This document shows positions 24,754 through 33,588 of a DNA stretch of 44,214 nucleotides, one piece after another. Both the position numbers and the translations under genes were made by a program. Within the stretch, counting starts at the first letter, position 1, and each line of letters begins with the position of its first letter. The DNA lies in contig CALGAR010000130.1 in the NCBI GenBank assembly GCA_937959285.1, positions 1-44,214 of the forward strand, written 5' to 3'. A model generated the notes under the pieces. It had not been told where the DNA came from. It saw nothing but the letters and a program-made list of their open reading frames with translations, and searched no databases. The DNA comes from an uncultured Bryobacterales bacterium. GTDB lineage: Bacteria > Acidobacteriota > Terriglobia > Bryobacterales > Bryobacteraceae.

Positions 24754-26515
24754 CCGGCGGCCGCCGTCCCTCGGTCAGCCGCAAGGCTGCCTCGAGCCCT
24801 CCCGCTCTCTGAATGTGGGGGACGAAGAAGTGGTCGATATAGTCGGCGTCGGCTCCGCGGAACGACGGCAATTTCTGCAGATGGACCTTTTCGGGTGCGA
24901 TGGCTGCCGCGAAGAGCCCCCAGAGAAGGCCCGTTCCCTCTCCCGCAACTTCAATTTGTCCGGCCCCCGTTGACTCTAGGTACCGGAGCGCAGTGAGAAC
25001 GTCCTGAACTCTGGCCGCGTCGTCGCTAACGTTGAAGGTCAGGAAGTGACGGTGGGATCGATCGCGCGACGCTTTTGCCGATCCGGTTTGGAAAGCGTCG
25101 ATGAGCAGGACGGGGCGTTTGGCCGCGAGCAGGGCAGCGACTTCCTTCGAGTTCCGGGCGGCGGCTATCCCTTCAGGGTGAAGGTAGAGCACCGGCGTCC
25201 CTTGCCCCGGAGTCCATGCGGCGGGCACCCGATCTCCTGCGCCCTCCCGTTGCAGCGCCCCTCCGGCTAAGGTCACCTTTTCGGGCCACGCTGCCGCGAA
25301 GGCCAGACGCAGCCGCTCGCGCAAGAGCGCGAGGTCCCGGATCTGAGCAAACTGTTTGCGGGACATCTCTTTCCATTGCTCGAACAGGCGGTCGTAGCTC
25401 AGAGCATTTTCGGGCAGCGAACGCCCGTGAAAAACCAGCATGTCCTGGAGCTTTTCCATGTGGGCGTTACGCTCGGAGATCTTCCCGCTGTTGCCGAGCA
25501 CGTGTTTGCCGAAGAAGGTGTAGACGGCTTCCCGGCTGTCCTTGTTGTAGTTGTGCGGGGCGTCGAACTGGACCGCTTCGACGTTGGAGGCCTTGTCATA
25601 CAGCTCGTAGATCTGCCGTATGGCAGGGAACTCCTCCCGTGGGAGGTTGCGGGTCCAATCGCCAGTGGCGGAAACCAGCAGCATGGGTTTCGGAGCCATC
25701 ATCGCGGCGATTTCGACGTTTGACATGCCGATGCGCAGGCCTGGCGCGTTCTCGCAGGGAGAGCCGCCCTGCATGATGAAGGACACCATGTTCACCGGCG
25801 CCGAATAGGCAATGCGGTCGTCGACGGCGGTAAGCAGAAAGGTTTGGGTTCCCCCGCCAGAGGCGCCTGTAGCGCCGATTTTGGACGGGTCGACATCGGG
25901 CAGCGACTCCAGAAAATCGACTACCCTGATCGAGTTCCACAGCTGAAGCCCAAGAGGACCAAAACTCCAGAGGCGCTCGGCAGGGCCGTCGAAATCATGA
26001 GGCGTCTGGGCTGTGTCATTCCAGCCGACCATATCATAGGCGAAGACCACGTAACCCTGACGGGCGAGATTGATGCATTGGAGAGGCACTGAGCCAAGGG
26101 GCTGATTCTCCAGGCGGCCGTATGTCCAGTGGCCGTGCGGCCGGACGATCGCGGGCAGTTTTCCGGTTTTGCCTTTGGGACGGTAGAGGTTGCCGCCGAG
26201 GTAATAGCCCGGCATTGTCTCAAGCGCTACCTTTTCGATGGTGTACCCGTCGCGATCGAGCTTGCCGTAATAGCGAGGGTTCAACGGGGTCTTTTCCGGC
26301 ATTGGCAGCAAGCCGGCAGCGTGGAGGATTTGTTTCCGCAACTGGGCCCTCCGGGCCTCCCACGCCGCCACCGTCTTGTATTCGGGCATGGAATATTTTG
26401 TGTCCGTGTTCGGCGTGTTGGTGTTGCGGGCGTCCTGGGCCGGCAGGCCGGGCAGCAGGGTGAAGACCGCCAGAGTGGCGGGAAGCGCGACGAGTTTTCG
26501 ATTCCGTGTTTGCAT
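24746..26515 (-). CDS. Secreted alpha/beta hydrolase, acetylxylan-esterase-like
   Basis: 589 residues from ATG 26515, which directly starts a signal peptide (MQTRNRKLVALPATLAVFTL). The core has RPHGHWTYGR, GYVVFAYDMVGWNDT, and the nucleophile elbow GATGASGGGTQT with Ser; a likely acid is in SATGDWTRN and a His in DAPHNYN. The family is often annotated as acetylxylan esterase or dienelactone-hydrolase-like and is expanded in plant-litter-degrading Acidobacteriota. A second, weaker domain fills the last 200 residues. An in-frame start 22 codons earlier would bury the signal peptide. The natural substrate is unknown. Confidence 0.8.
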   Translation of the reverse strand: MQTRNRKLVALPATLAVFTLLPGLPAQDARNTNTPNTDTKYSMPEYKTVAAWEARRAQLRKQILHAAGLLPMPEKTPLNPRYYGKLDRDGYTIEKVALETMPGYYLGGNLYRPKGKTGKLPAIVRPHGHWTYGRLENQPLGSVPLQCINLARQGYVVFAYDMVGWNDTAQTPHDFDGPAERLWSFGPLGLQLWNSIRVVDFLESLPDVDPSKIGATGASGGGTQTFLLTAVDDRIAYSAPVNMVSFIMQGGSPCENAPGLRIGMSNVEIAAMMAPKPMLLVSATGDWTRNLPREEFPAIRQIYELYDKASNVEAVQFDAPHNYNKDSREAVYTFFGKHVLGNSGKISERNAHMEKLQDMLVFHGRSLPENALSYDRLFEQWKEMSRKQFAQIRDLALLRERLRLAFAAAWPEKVTLAGGALQREGAGDRVPAAWTPGQGTPVLYLHPEGIAAARNSKEVAALLAAKRPVLLIDAFQTGSAKASRDRSHRHFLTFNVSDDAARVQDVLTALRYLESTGAGQIEVAGEGTGLLWGLFAAAIAPEKVHLQKLPSFRGADADYIDHFFVPHIQRAGGLEAALRLTEGRRPPVK

Positions 26516-26630
26516 GACAGCCGTGTCGATAAGTATATAGGGCCTGAGTGAGTGTAATGAAGACCTTCGGGGAGCGTCCAAAGGGCGGATCAGGCGCCTT
26601 GGCAGTAGTCCGAGGGGGGAGGAGGAATTC

Positions 26631-26659
26631 TTGACCCTTCGGTTTCAACACCTTAAAAT
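26631..26659 (+). promoter_or_regulatory. Promoter of the hrcA-grpE-dnaJ operon
   Basis: TTGACC (26631-26636), a 17-base spacer and TAAAAT (26654-26659) fit a sigma-70 promoter, 35 bases before hrcA. No CIRCE element is seen. Confidence 0.6.
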
Positions 26660-26694
26660 CAGTAGCAGGGTGCGCAACCTTATTTGATTGAGGT

Positions 26695-27729
26695 ATGAGG
26701 CAGGCAGAGCTGTCACCGCGGGATGCAGAGATTCTGCATTCCATCGTACAGTCCTACATCGAAACCGGCGAGCCGGTCGCATCGCGAACGATTTCGCGCC
26801 GCCGGAAAGATAACTTGAGCCCTGCCACAATCCGCAATGTGATGGCGGACCTCAGTGATCTGGGGTACCTTGCGCAGCCGCACACATCTGCGGGCCGCAT
26901 TCCCACCGAAAAGGGCTTCCAGAGCTACATCCGTTCGCTTACAGCCCGGAAGCTTCTGTCAGCGGAACTGGAGCGCCTCCGGAGCGAACTGATGGAGGCT
27001 GCGACTCTGGAAAGCCGCGTGGAACGCTCTTCCCAGATTCTGACCGAGATGACGAAGAATGTCGGAATTGCGGCGGCGATTCCGACTGCGAATCAAATGC
27101 TCGATCAGATCGAGCTGCTTTCGCTGGGCGATTCCAGGCTGTTGATGATTATCGTCACGCGCGACCGGAGCGTGCGGAATCAGGTTGTTGTCCTGGACGA
27201 ACAGATCAGTCAGGATGAGCTGAATTCCATCCGCAACTACGTGAATCAGAACTTCAGCGGGTGGATGCTTTCAGACATCCGACGCGAGCTGCAGCAGCGG
27301 CTGGAACAGCAGAGTGCTGCGTATGATTCGATCCTGCGGCGCCTGACGGTGCTCTACGAGAAGGGATTGCTGGAAATCGGGATGGCGCCGGAGATTTATA
27401 TGGAGGGCACCTCCAACCTCATCGGCCTGGACCTGCATCTGACGCGAGAGAAGCTGCGCGAGCTGTTCCGAGCCCTCGAGCAGAAGAAGAAGATTCTTCA
27501 ACTGCTTGACCGGTTTTTGGAGCAACCGGCGGGCGAGGTCCGCGTACAGCTGGGTCTGGACGACATCCACCCATCCATGCGTGAATTCTCCCTCATTGGT
27601 ATTTCAGTACAGTTGCCAGGAGGGATCTACGCCAAAGTGGCTGTTCTTGGCCCGATGCGAATGAACTATCAGCGGGTCATTTCAGCCGTCGCCCATCTCG
27701 GGGAGGCAATTCAAAGCCTTCGCGCTTGA
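26695..27729 (+). CDS. hrcA: Heat-inducible transcription repressor HrcA
   Basis: 344 residues. The N-terminal winged helix has the family hallmarks: DAEILHSIVQSYIETGEPVASRTI, LSPATIRNVMADLSDLGYL and HTSAGRIPTEKGF. The C-terminal dimerisation region includes the GLDLHLTREKLRELF-like inserted segment and LPGGIYAKVAVLGPMRM. HrcA binds CIRCE operators of groE and dnaK genes. It is first in hrcA-grpE-dnaJ, 79 bases before grpE. No CIRCE is visible upstream, so this operon may not be autoregulated in the usual way. Confidence 0.96.
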   Translation: MRQAELSPRDAEILHSIVQSYIETGEPVASRTISRRRKDNLSPATIRNVMADLSDLGYLAQPHTSAGRIPTEKGFQSYIRSLTARKLLSAELERLRSELMEAATLESRVERSSQILTEMTKNVGIAAAIPTANQMLDQIELLSLGDSRLLMIIVTRDRSVRNQVVVLDEQISQDELNSIRNYVNQNFSGWMLSDIRRELQQRLEQQSAAYDSILRRLTVLYEKGLLEIGMAPEIYMEGTSNLIGLDLHLTREKLRELFRALEQKKKILQLLDRFLEQPAGEVRVQLGLDDIHPSMREFSLIGISVQLPGGIYAKVAVLGPMRMNYQRVISAVAHLGEAIQSLRA

Positions 27730-27808
27730 CCGTTCCACCGATCGGATCTGTTCCCGGATCTGGAGGAACGAAATATTGTTCAAACGACTCTAACGGCGGA
27801 TTCAACTT

Positions 27809-28384
27809 ATGGAAGACAGCAAGATCGATCTGGAGGCAACGCCTTCGCAGGGCGAGGCGCAGGAGGGTGCGCCTACCGAGATGCCCGTTGACACCTCGGC
27901 CCTTGCGGCAGAGCGCGATCAGTTGATTGCGGAAAAAGATCGGCTGATCGCGGAAAACAATGAATTGCAGGATCGTCTGCTGCGGTTGCGGGCTGAATTT
28001 GATAATTTTCGCAAGCGCGCTGAGCGCGACCGCGCCGAACTCGTGGAGTACGCCGCGATGGATGTGCTTCGGCCAATGCTCCCGATTCTCGACGACTTCG
28101 AGCGGGCGCTGAAGGTGGAAACATCCGACAAGGAGTACGCCAAGGGCATGGAGCTCATCTACAACCGGACTCTGGAGATCGTCAAGAAGCTTGGTCTGGA
28201 TCCAATTGAATCGACCGGCAAAACCTTCGACCCCTACATCCATCACGCCGTGGAAATGGTTGAGACAGAGGAAGCCGACGACAACACGATCTTGGAGGAG
28301 TACCAGAGAGGTTACAATTTCAAAGGAAGGCTACTGCGCCCAGCCATGGTGAAGGTCGCGGTTAAACCTCGCAACAGCCAGTGA
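27809..28384 (+). CDS. grpE: Nucleotide exchange factor GrpE
   Basis: 191 residues. A long N-terminal coiled coil (LAAERDQLIAEKDRLIAENNELQDRLLRL) leads into EFDNFRKRAERDRAEL, VLRPMLPILDDFERAL, and the beta-domain with FDPYIHHAVEMVE and GYNFKGRLLRPAMVKVA. It drives ADP release from DnaK. Its stop codon overlaps the GTG start of dnaJ (GTGA), showing tight translational coupling. dnaK itself is not in the window. Confidence 0.96.
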   Translation: MEDSKIDLEATPSQGEAQEGAPTEMPVDTSALAAERDQLIAEKDRLIAENNELQDRLLRLRAEFDNFRKRAERDRAELVEYAAMDVLRPMLPILDDFERALKVETSDKEYAKGMELIYNRTLEIVKKLGLDPIESTGKTFDPYIHHAVEMVETEEADDNTILEEYQRGYNFKGRLLRPAMVKVAVKPRNSQ

Positions 28385-29496
28385 CAAAACGGGATTATTA
28401 CGAGATTCTCGGAGTCAGCCGTGACGCAAGCGAACAGGAGCTGAAGAGCGCCTATCGCAAGCTCGCCCTGAAGTATCATCCGGACCGGAATCCGAACGAC
28501 CGGGAAGCCGAAGAGAAGTTCAAGGAAGCAGCGGAGGCGTACAGCGTCCTAAGCGACGCGCAGAAGCGGGCGGCGTACGATCGTTTCGGACACCAGGGTC
28601 TCCAAGGCGGGGTTGCGCCGGACTTCGACGCGACGACCTTTGCGGACTTCGCGGACATCCTGGGGGACTTTTTCGGTTTCGGCGATGTCTTCGGCAGCGC
28701 GAGGCGGCGAAACCGTCCTCAACGCGGTGAGGACCTTCGTTACGATCTGGAGATCTCCTTCGAAGATTCTCTCCGGGGAGCCACCGTGGACATTCAAGTG
28801 CCGCGGATGGAAACCTGCTCCCGCTGCCACGGAACCGGCGCGGAGAAGGAAGACGGCCTGACCACGTGCCCGACGTGCCGGGGCCGCGGCGAAGTCATCT
28901 ACCAGCAGAGCTTCCTCTCCATCCGCCGCACATGCGGCCAGTGTAACGGGCGAGGCCAAATCATCCGCCGTCCTTGCACGCAATGCCGCGGCGAGGGGGT
29001 CACCAGGGTCGAGCGTAAGCTGAAGGTCAACATCCCCGCTGGCGTTTATGACGGAGCGAAGCTACGTCTGAGCCAAGAGGGACAGCCGGGTTACAACGGC
29101 GGCCCTCCAGGGGATCTGTATGTGTTCCTGAAGGTCAAGGAGCACCCCGTGTTCGAGCGGAAAGAGAACGATCTTCATTGCAGGATTCCAATCAACGTTG
29201 CTCAGGCAGCGCTCGGAACGGAGGTCGACGTTCTCACGCCGCTGGACGGAGTGGAGACAATTAAGGTGCCTGAGGGAACCCAGCCCGGGCACAAGATTCG
29301 CCTGAAGGGCAAGGGCGTTCCGGTTCTCAATGGCTATGGCCGCGGCGATTTGTGGGTCCACCTGGATGTGAAGGTGCCAACAAAATTGACCAAGGAGCAG
29401 CGCAAGATCTTCGAGCAGCTCAAAGAAACTCTTCCGGTAGACAACGAACCGGAAGGCAAGGGCTTCTTCCACAAGGTAAAGGACTATTTCGTCTAA
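28381..29496 (+). CDS. dnaJ: Chaperone DnaJ
   Basis: 371 residues. The J domain has DYYEILGVSRDASEQELK and the HPD tripeptide in KYHPDRNP. A Gly/Phe region (GDFFGFGDVFG) follows, then four CxxCxGxG zinc repeats: CSRCHGTG, CPTCRGRG, CGQCNGRG and CTQCRGEG. The C-terminal substrate-binding domains are intact. The start is GTG, overlapping the grpE stop. It is a full-length type I DnaJ that stimulates DnaK ATPase. Confidence 0.97.
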   Translation: MTKRDYYEILGVSRDASEQELKSAYRKLALKYHPDRNPNDREAEEKFKEAAEAYSVLSDAQKRAAYDRFGHQGLQGGVAPDFDATTFADFADILGDFFGFGDVFGSARRRNRPQRGEDLRYDLEISFEDSLRGATVDIQVPRMETCSRCHGTGAEKEDGLTTCPTCRGRGEVIYQQSFLSIRRTCGQCNGRGQIIRRPCTQCRGEGVTRVERKLKVNIPAGVYDGAKLRLSQEGQPGYNGGPPGDLYVFLKVKEHPVFERKENDLHCRIPINVAQAALGTEVDVLTPLDGVETIKVPEGTQPGHKIRLKGKGVPVLNGYGRGDLWVHLDVKVPTKLTKEQRKIFEQLKETLPVDNEPEGKGFFHKVKDYFV

Positions 29497-29546
29497 CTGA
29501 CACAACCTGCCCTGGCGCCGGCGTCTATCCTCTGAGGTGACAGGCG

Positions 29547-29882
29547 ATGGGCGATACTACCATCACAAAGATCAATTCTCATTACTCACCCAAAGGGAAG
29601 CAGGGGCAGGTCTACCTTGCATCCGGTAAGAGTGTGGCAATGCGTCTTTGGCGCGAAAACCCCGGTGAGCCGAAGCCGCAGTCAGCCCGCAATTACGAAA
29701 CGGTTGGATATGTGATCGAAGGTAGCGCCGAATTGCACACCGAAGGCCAGGTGGTGAAGTTGGCGGCCGGCGATTCGTGGGTGGTTCCGAAAGGCGCGAA
29801 CCATTCCTACCGCATACTGGAGCCGTTTGTGGCCGTGGAAGCGACGGCTCCGCCCGCGCATGTGCATGGCCGCGACGAGTGA
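29547..29882 (+). CDS. Small cupin-domain protein
   Basis: A 111-residue single-domain cupin. The beta-barrel motifs are degenerate: YETVGYVIEGSAELHTEG in place of the first His-rich motif, and GDSWVVPKGANHSYRI for the second, with one clear His. Only part of the usual metal site is present. The C-terminus ends in HVHGRDE. The function is unknown; such proteins may bind small ligands or act in sugar or stress metabolism. It lies 50 bases after dnaJ and could be on the same transcript. It converges on the next gene with a two-base gap. Confidence 0.8.
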   Translation: MGDTTITKINSHYSPKGKQGQVYLASGKSVAMRLWRENPGEPKPQSARNYETVGYVIEGSAELHTEGQVVKLAAGDSWVVPKGANHSYRILEPFVAVEATAPPAHVHGRDE

Positions 29883-29884
29883 TT

Positions 29885-30133
29885 TCAAGTTGCTTCCTGC
29901 CACTCTACCCGAACATCCGGGTCAAACGTCCGCAACGCTTCCTCGAACGCGCGGCGCAGCTTCTCCGTCCCGCGCGGAGTGGGTTGCGACGGATAGCTGA
30001 TTGCGACATCACTGCCGGTGACGGAGAACAGAAGTTCCGGTCCATCGTGCAAGTTCACATGAGCTTCCCAGATCCTGCTTAGGTCAGCAGCGTCGATCGG
30101 GTGGCTTAACCGGGCTCGAATCGTATGTGGCAT
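29885..30133 (-). CDS. Small protein of unknown function, 82 residues
   Basis: I do not recognise this family. It starts at ATG 30133 with GGAGA six bases upstream. The sequence is soluble and mixed, with PHTIRARLSHPIDAADL, a VNLHDGPELLFSV stretch and a basic GTEKLRRAFEEALRTF helix. It lies 26 bases after the phosphoketolase-like gene on the same strand, so they are probably co-transcribed. Confidence 0.55.
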   Translation of the reverse strand: MPHTIRARLSHPIDAADLSRIWEAHVNLHDGPELLFSVTGSDVAISYPSQPTPRGTEKLRRAFEEALRTFDPDVRVEWQEAT

Positions 30134-30159
30134 CGGTATCTCCAAATGAAAAGCTGGAA

Positions 30160-32616
30160 TCACTGAGCGGGCTCCGGGATGATCACCCCGGACGGCGAGA
30201 TGCTCCCTTCCAAGGCTTCAAGTTCCCTTCGGGTCAGCAGGCGATTCAAGGGCAAATCGAGCAAGCACGCCGATTGCGCGACGCAGTGAGCCCACGTGCA
30301 CTCGTTCACGAAGAGCATTCCATTCGCGTCAAGCGTGCCGCCGTTGCCCAGAAACCCAAGGACGGCAGTAGCGGAGCCTGTGACGAGGGGTTGCAGTAAA
30401 CCGCGGATCGGCTCCGGGCGTGTATGCGTGACAAAGAGCCGACGCCGGATGCTGGGCGGGTATAAGTTCCAGCGGAGAGTGTCGGGAGCCATGTGCTCGG
30501 CCTCGCGGTCGCTGCGCGGTTTCCGGAACCTTGCGGGTTCCACCATGTAGATGACGCGGTGTGGAATGCCCTTTTCCGACAAGCGAAAGGCCGCCTTTAC
30601 CGTTTCGACAAGCTGAAAGCTCCCCATTGCTGTCAGAAGGATCTCTGCCTGTTCCCTCTGATATCCTGCCCATTCAAGTTCCACTGCTCCCTGTTGCAGC
30701 AGCCGCCCTGCTTCCTCCCCTGTCAGCAGATCCGGCATCTCGCTCTTGGGCACGACCACAGTCCAGATCTGGCCGTGAGTCCGATACACCCCGTTCATCA
30801 GTGCCGCGGCGCTGTTGTAATCGGCTGCGAAGAGAACTCGAGAGATTTCCGAGGTCTCCGCCAGCATTGCCTCTGCCATCGTTGGATCCTGGTGCGAGTA
30901 TTCGTTCTTGCCGTTCTCCCAGGTGTGAGACGTAAGAATGAGAGGTATCGAGAGCCAGCGCGAAGGGCGGCCTGTGTCTGCCTTTTGCTTTTCCCACGTT
31001 ACTTCCTGTCTGACAGCCCCGTACATCTTGGTGGCGAACGCTTCGTACGTGACGATGATGTTGATGCCGGCCTTGTTCGCCAGTGCCGCGCCAGCGACCG
31101 CCTCCTCGTTCAGGGCCGTAATGACTGCGCCCTCGACGGCCTCCGGAACGCTTTGTTCCGGATCGGTCACCCGGAACTTCAACACCTCCAGCGTGCGCAG
31201 CATCCGGTTCGATTTCATTTCGTCGGGGTTGCCGACGCGAGGGCGAAGGTGCCGGTTCATCTGGCACGTTCGAACGTAGAGATCATCGACGGCGGACATC
31301 GGGCTGGCGTAAGTCCACCTGTCCAGTGCTCTTCGATCATCTGGTGCCGCCTTGTACCGTGGTTCCGGAAACTCCCGCAGAGACACATTACGACGGACCA
31401 GAGGATTATCCTTCTCACGAGGCCTGCCCGAGCGCTGATGCTGTTGAAACCACCCGACACAGGGAAGCAGTTCGTCCGCCGGAACCCAGAGCCGGCGGGC
31501 ATATTCATTGAACAGGCGAGCGCCTTCCGGGTCCTTCCGCGGGTTTGTCATTAGCGGAAGATTGTGAGCGAGATTTGTGCCTTCGTTATAAAAACCGGCC
31601 CCCTTTGGGGCTACAGCGATTCCATAGGGCAGGCGAACCGGATAGCGGATCTTTCCCGTACGGATTGCCTCTACCTGCGTGCGGAGCCGGTCTTCCATCT
31701 CAAAAATCGCCCAAACGAAGGCTGCCGGATCGCGTCCGTCGAAGACGATCGGGTCGAACGCGTTGAGCCGCAGGTGCTGGACAAACCAAGCGACGCCGCC
31801 CTCCATGGACATGGTGGTTCGCTGATCGATGCGCCGGCCGTTTGCGATCATGATCGGCAGCGCGATGCCGCAGTCTTCGGCTCGCCACCAGCGTGGCGCC
31901 CAATCTGCTCCACGCTGTTCTTCGAAGGCGCCGTCACTTAGGAAAGTAACCAGCGTCTCTCCCGGGATGGGCATGTGAATATACTGGACCTCTGCAAAGC
32001 CCAGATAGCCCCCTTCGAGCAACCCGCCCGCCGTGTGAGCGTTCACATGGCTGCCTAGCGGCGACGCTGGCCTTCCATGTTCGTCCACGCGGTAGGAATA
32101 GAAGTCGCGGACGAAACGCGTGAGTCCGTCATCGCTGATGCTATAGCGCGCGGCGTGCGCCTGTGACATGTTGCCGCACAGCAGGTTTACCGAGTCGATT
32201 GCGGAGACGCAATGCCCTTGGCCCATGAGCCAGGCCCGGGTACGGCCCGCGAGCGCATTGGCGGCGAGATAGCCCACGTAGGCAGGGACCATGTTCAACG
32301 ATCCGCCGGTGTGGCCCTGAGGGTCCTTCTTGAAGTCTTCGGCTTCAAGCGGGCGGCCATCGAGATAGACAGCGCGAGCATACGTCTGGTGAACTACAAG
32401 CCACATCGCGGCGCTTGCGACCCGGTCCGCTGCGTAAAGCAGCTCATAGAAGGGAATGCCGTCGCCCACCGGTGCGTGTGTGCCTAACCGCTCCCCCAGT
32501 GCGGCAATATTCTCAATCGTGACGCTCTTGTGCTGAATGACTCCGTACCCTTCCGACCAGCGCTCGCGCCATTGTTCTGCCTCCGCGACCTGGCTTGGCA
32601 ACTCGCTCTTTTCCAT
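30160..32616 (-). CDS. Phosphoketolase/transketolase-like ThDP enzyme, divergent
   Basis: 818 residues, close to phosphoketolase length. Transketolase-fold marks are a GHTGGSLN loop (about 101-108), HTAGGLLEGGYLG, and a cofactor motif that begins SDG (227-229) rather than GDG and ends in IANG with Asn259. The middle and C-terminal regions (HTWENGKNEYSHQDPTMAE, then GTLDANGMLFVNECTW) align in outline with XFP phosphoketolases. Many residues of classical phosphoketolase are absent, so it may be a separate subfamily. Some databases label similar proteins xylulose-5-phosphate 3-epimerase; I cannot verify that. It diverges from hsp20. Confidence 0.7.
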   Translation of the reverse strand: MEKSELPSQVAEAEQWRERWSEGYGVIQHKSVTIENIAALGERLGTHAPVGDGIPFYELLYAADRVASAAMWLVVHQTYARAVYLDGRPLEAEDFKKDPQGHTGGSLNMVPAYVGYLAANALAGRTRAWLMGQGHCVSAIDSVNLLCGNMSQAHAARYSISDDGLTRFVRDFYSYRVDEHGRPASPLGSHVNAHTAGGLLEGGYLGFAEVQYIHMPIPGETLVTFLSDGAFEEQRGADWAPRWWRAEDCGIALPIMIANGRRIDQRTTMSMEGGVAWFVQHLRLNAFDPIVFDGRDPAAFVWAIFEMEDRLRTQVEAIRTGKIRYPVRLPYGIAVAPKGAGFYNEGTNLAHNLPLMTNPRKDPEGARLFNEYARRLWVPADELLPCVGWFQQHQRSGRPREKDNPLVRRNVSLREFPEPRYKAAPDDRRALDRWTYASPMSAVDDLYVRTCQMNRHLRPRVGNPDEMKSNRMLRTLEVLKFRVTDPEQSVPEAVEGAVITALNEEAVAGAALANKAGINIIVTYEAFATKMYGAVRQEVTWEKQKADTGRPSRWLSIPLILTSHTWENGKNEYSHQDPTMAEAMLAETSEISRVLFAADYNSAAALMNGVYRTHGQIWTVVVPKSEMPDLLTGEEAGRLLQQGAVELEWAGYQREQAEILLTAMGSFQLVETVKAAFRLSEKGIPHRVIYMVEPARFRKPRSDREAEHMAPDTLRWNLYPPSIRRRLFVTHTRPEPIRGLLQPLVTGSATAVLGFLGNGGTLDANGMLFVNECTWAHCVAQSACLLDLPLNRLLTRRELEALEGSISPSGVIIPEPAQ

Positions 32617-32842
32617 CCGCGAGATAGATCACCGCACGGATCGCGCAGTTTCGCCTTGTTGCCGTCGGGGCGCGGCGAGCTGTGGCGGAAGAAACTACTA
32701 AGCCTTGAAATTCTTACCAGCAGCGTTCGCGGTGATTCAAAACGAAAGGTTCGTCCTGGTGTAGCTTGGAGCACATGCCGATTGGCTGTCTGGTTGCGTT
32801 AGCGTCAGCCTTGAAAGACTAACGAATCGAGGAGGCACAGCT

Positions 32843-33394
32843 ATGGCACAAAATCAAAAAGAATCTGCGGGCCGGGGCGAAGAACGGGGTTTGCAGCGAG
32901 AACAAAGGCAAGGAACTCTCGCTCGCCGGCTCGAGTGGCCGTCATTTTTCAACATCAACCCCATCGAGTTCCTGACGATGAGTCCATTCGCCTTGATGAG
33001 GCGTTTTACGGACGAGTTTGACCGCCTGGCCGGAGTGACTCGCGAAGTGGCAGCCTGGGTGCCGCCGATCGACATACGGCAGGAAGAGAACCAGCTTGCC
33101 ATCAGCGCGGACCTGCCGGGCGTGAAACCCGAAGATGTCCGCGTGGAGGTAACCGACGAGGGCCTCTTAATCGAAGGCGAGCGGCGCCGGGAACATGAGG
33201 AGCGTGGAGAGGGATATCAGAGGTCGGAGCGTAGCTACGGAAAATTCCAGCGCCTGATCGGCCTGCCCGAAGGCATCAATCCAGACAATATTAAGGCCGA
33301 TTTCAAGAATGGCGTGCTCGAAGTGCGAGTGCCTCTGCCGCCCGAGCAGCAACAGCAACGCAAGCGTATCCCGATCCAAGTGGCCGGCCAGTAA
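32843..33394 (+). CDS. Small heat-shock protein (Hsp20/alpha-crystallin)
   Basis: 183 residues. The alpha-crystallin domain spans about 75-165, with PPIDIRQEENQLAISADLPGV, DVRVEVTDEGLLIEGER, a RSYGKFQRLIGLPEGI strand and the FKNGVLEVRVPLP motif. The N-terminus is long and charged; the tail has the IPI anchor (KRIPIQV). It is an ATP-independent holdase. The start has a strong GAGGAGG ribosome-binding site nine bases before the ATG. The upstream gap (226 bases) holds AGCCTTGAAA twice, but no clear sigma-32 promoter. Confidence 0.95.
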   Translation: MAQNQKESAGRGEERGLQREQRQGTLARRLEWPSFFNINPIEFLTMSPFALMRRFTDEFDRLAGVTREVAAWVPPIDIRQEENQLAISADLPGVKPEDVRVEVTDEGLLIEGERRREHEERGEGYQRSERSYGKFQRLIGLPEGINPDNIKADFKNGVLEVRVPLPPEQQQQRKRIPIQVAGQ

Positions 33395-33485
33395 ACCACG
33401 CAGAAAACACCAGGCGAGGAAGGGTGACTATTCTGCAGAACCAGAAGGAGGCTCCGCGCGCCTGGGTGAAGAACGAAATATACAC

Positions 33486-33510
33486 GGCGGACACCATACG
33501 GCTGTCCGCC
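33486..33510. terminator. Hairpin downstream of hsp20
   Basis: GGCGGACA (33486-33493) and TGTCCGCC (33503-33510) form a perfect 8-bp stem with a nine-base loop. It lies between the convergent hsp20 and Gfo/Idh/MocA genes. No U-tract follows on either strand, so its role as terminator is tentative. Confidence 0.4.
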
Positions 33511-33588
33511 ACGCGCCGTTCTCTATGCGCCTCGGCCGCAAACTTTTATGACCCCGGATCTGCCAGCTAAGTAGTACCCGCGCGGTTC

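Noticed and set aside
26582..26694. CIRCE operator before hrcA
   Set aside because: Neither TTAGCACTC nor GAGTGCTAA, nor a close variant, is present.
32617..32842. Heat-shock sigma-32 promoter before hsp20
   Set aside because: CTTGAA occurs twice inside AGCCTTGAAA, but neither copy has a CCCCAT-like -10 at the right distance.
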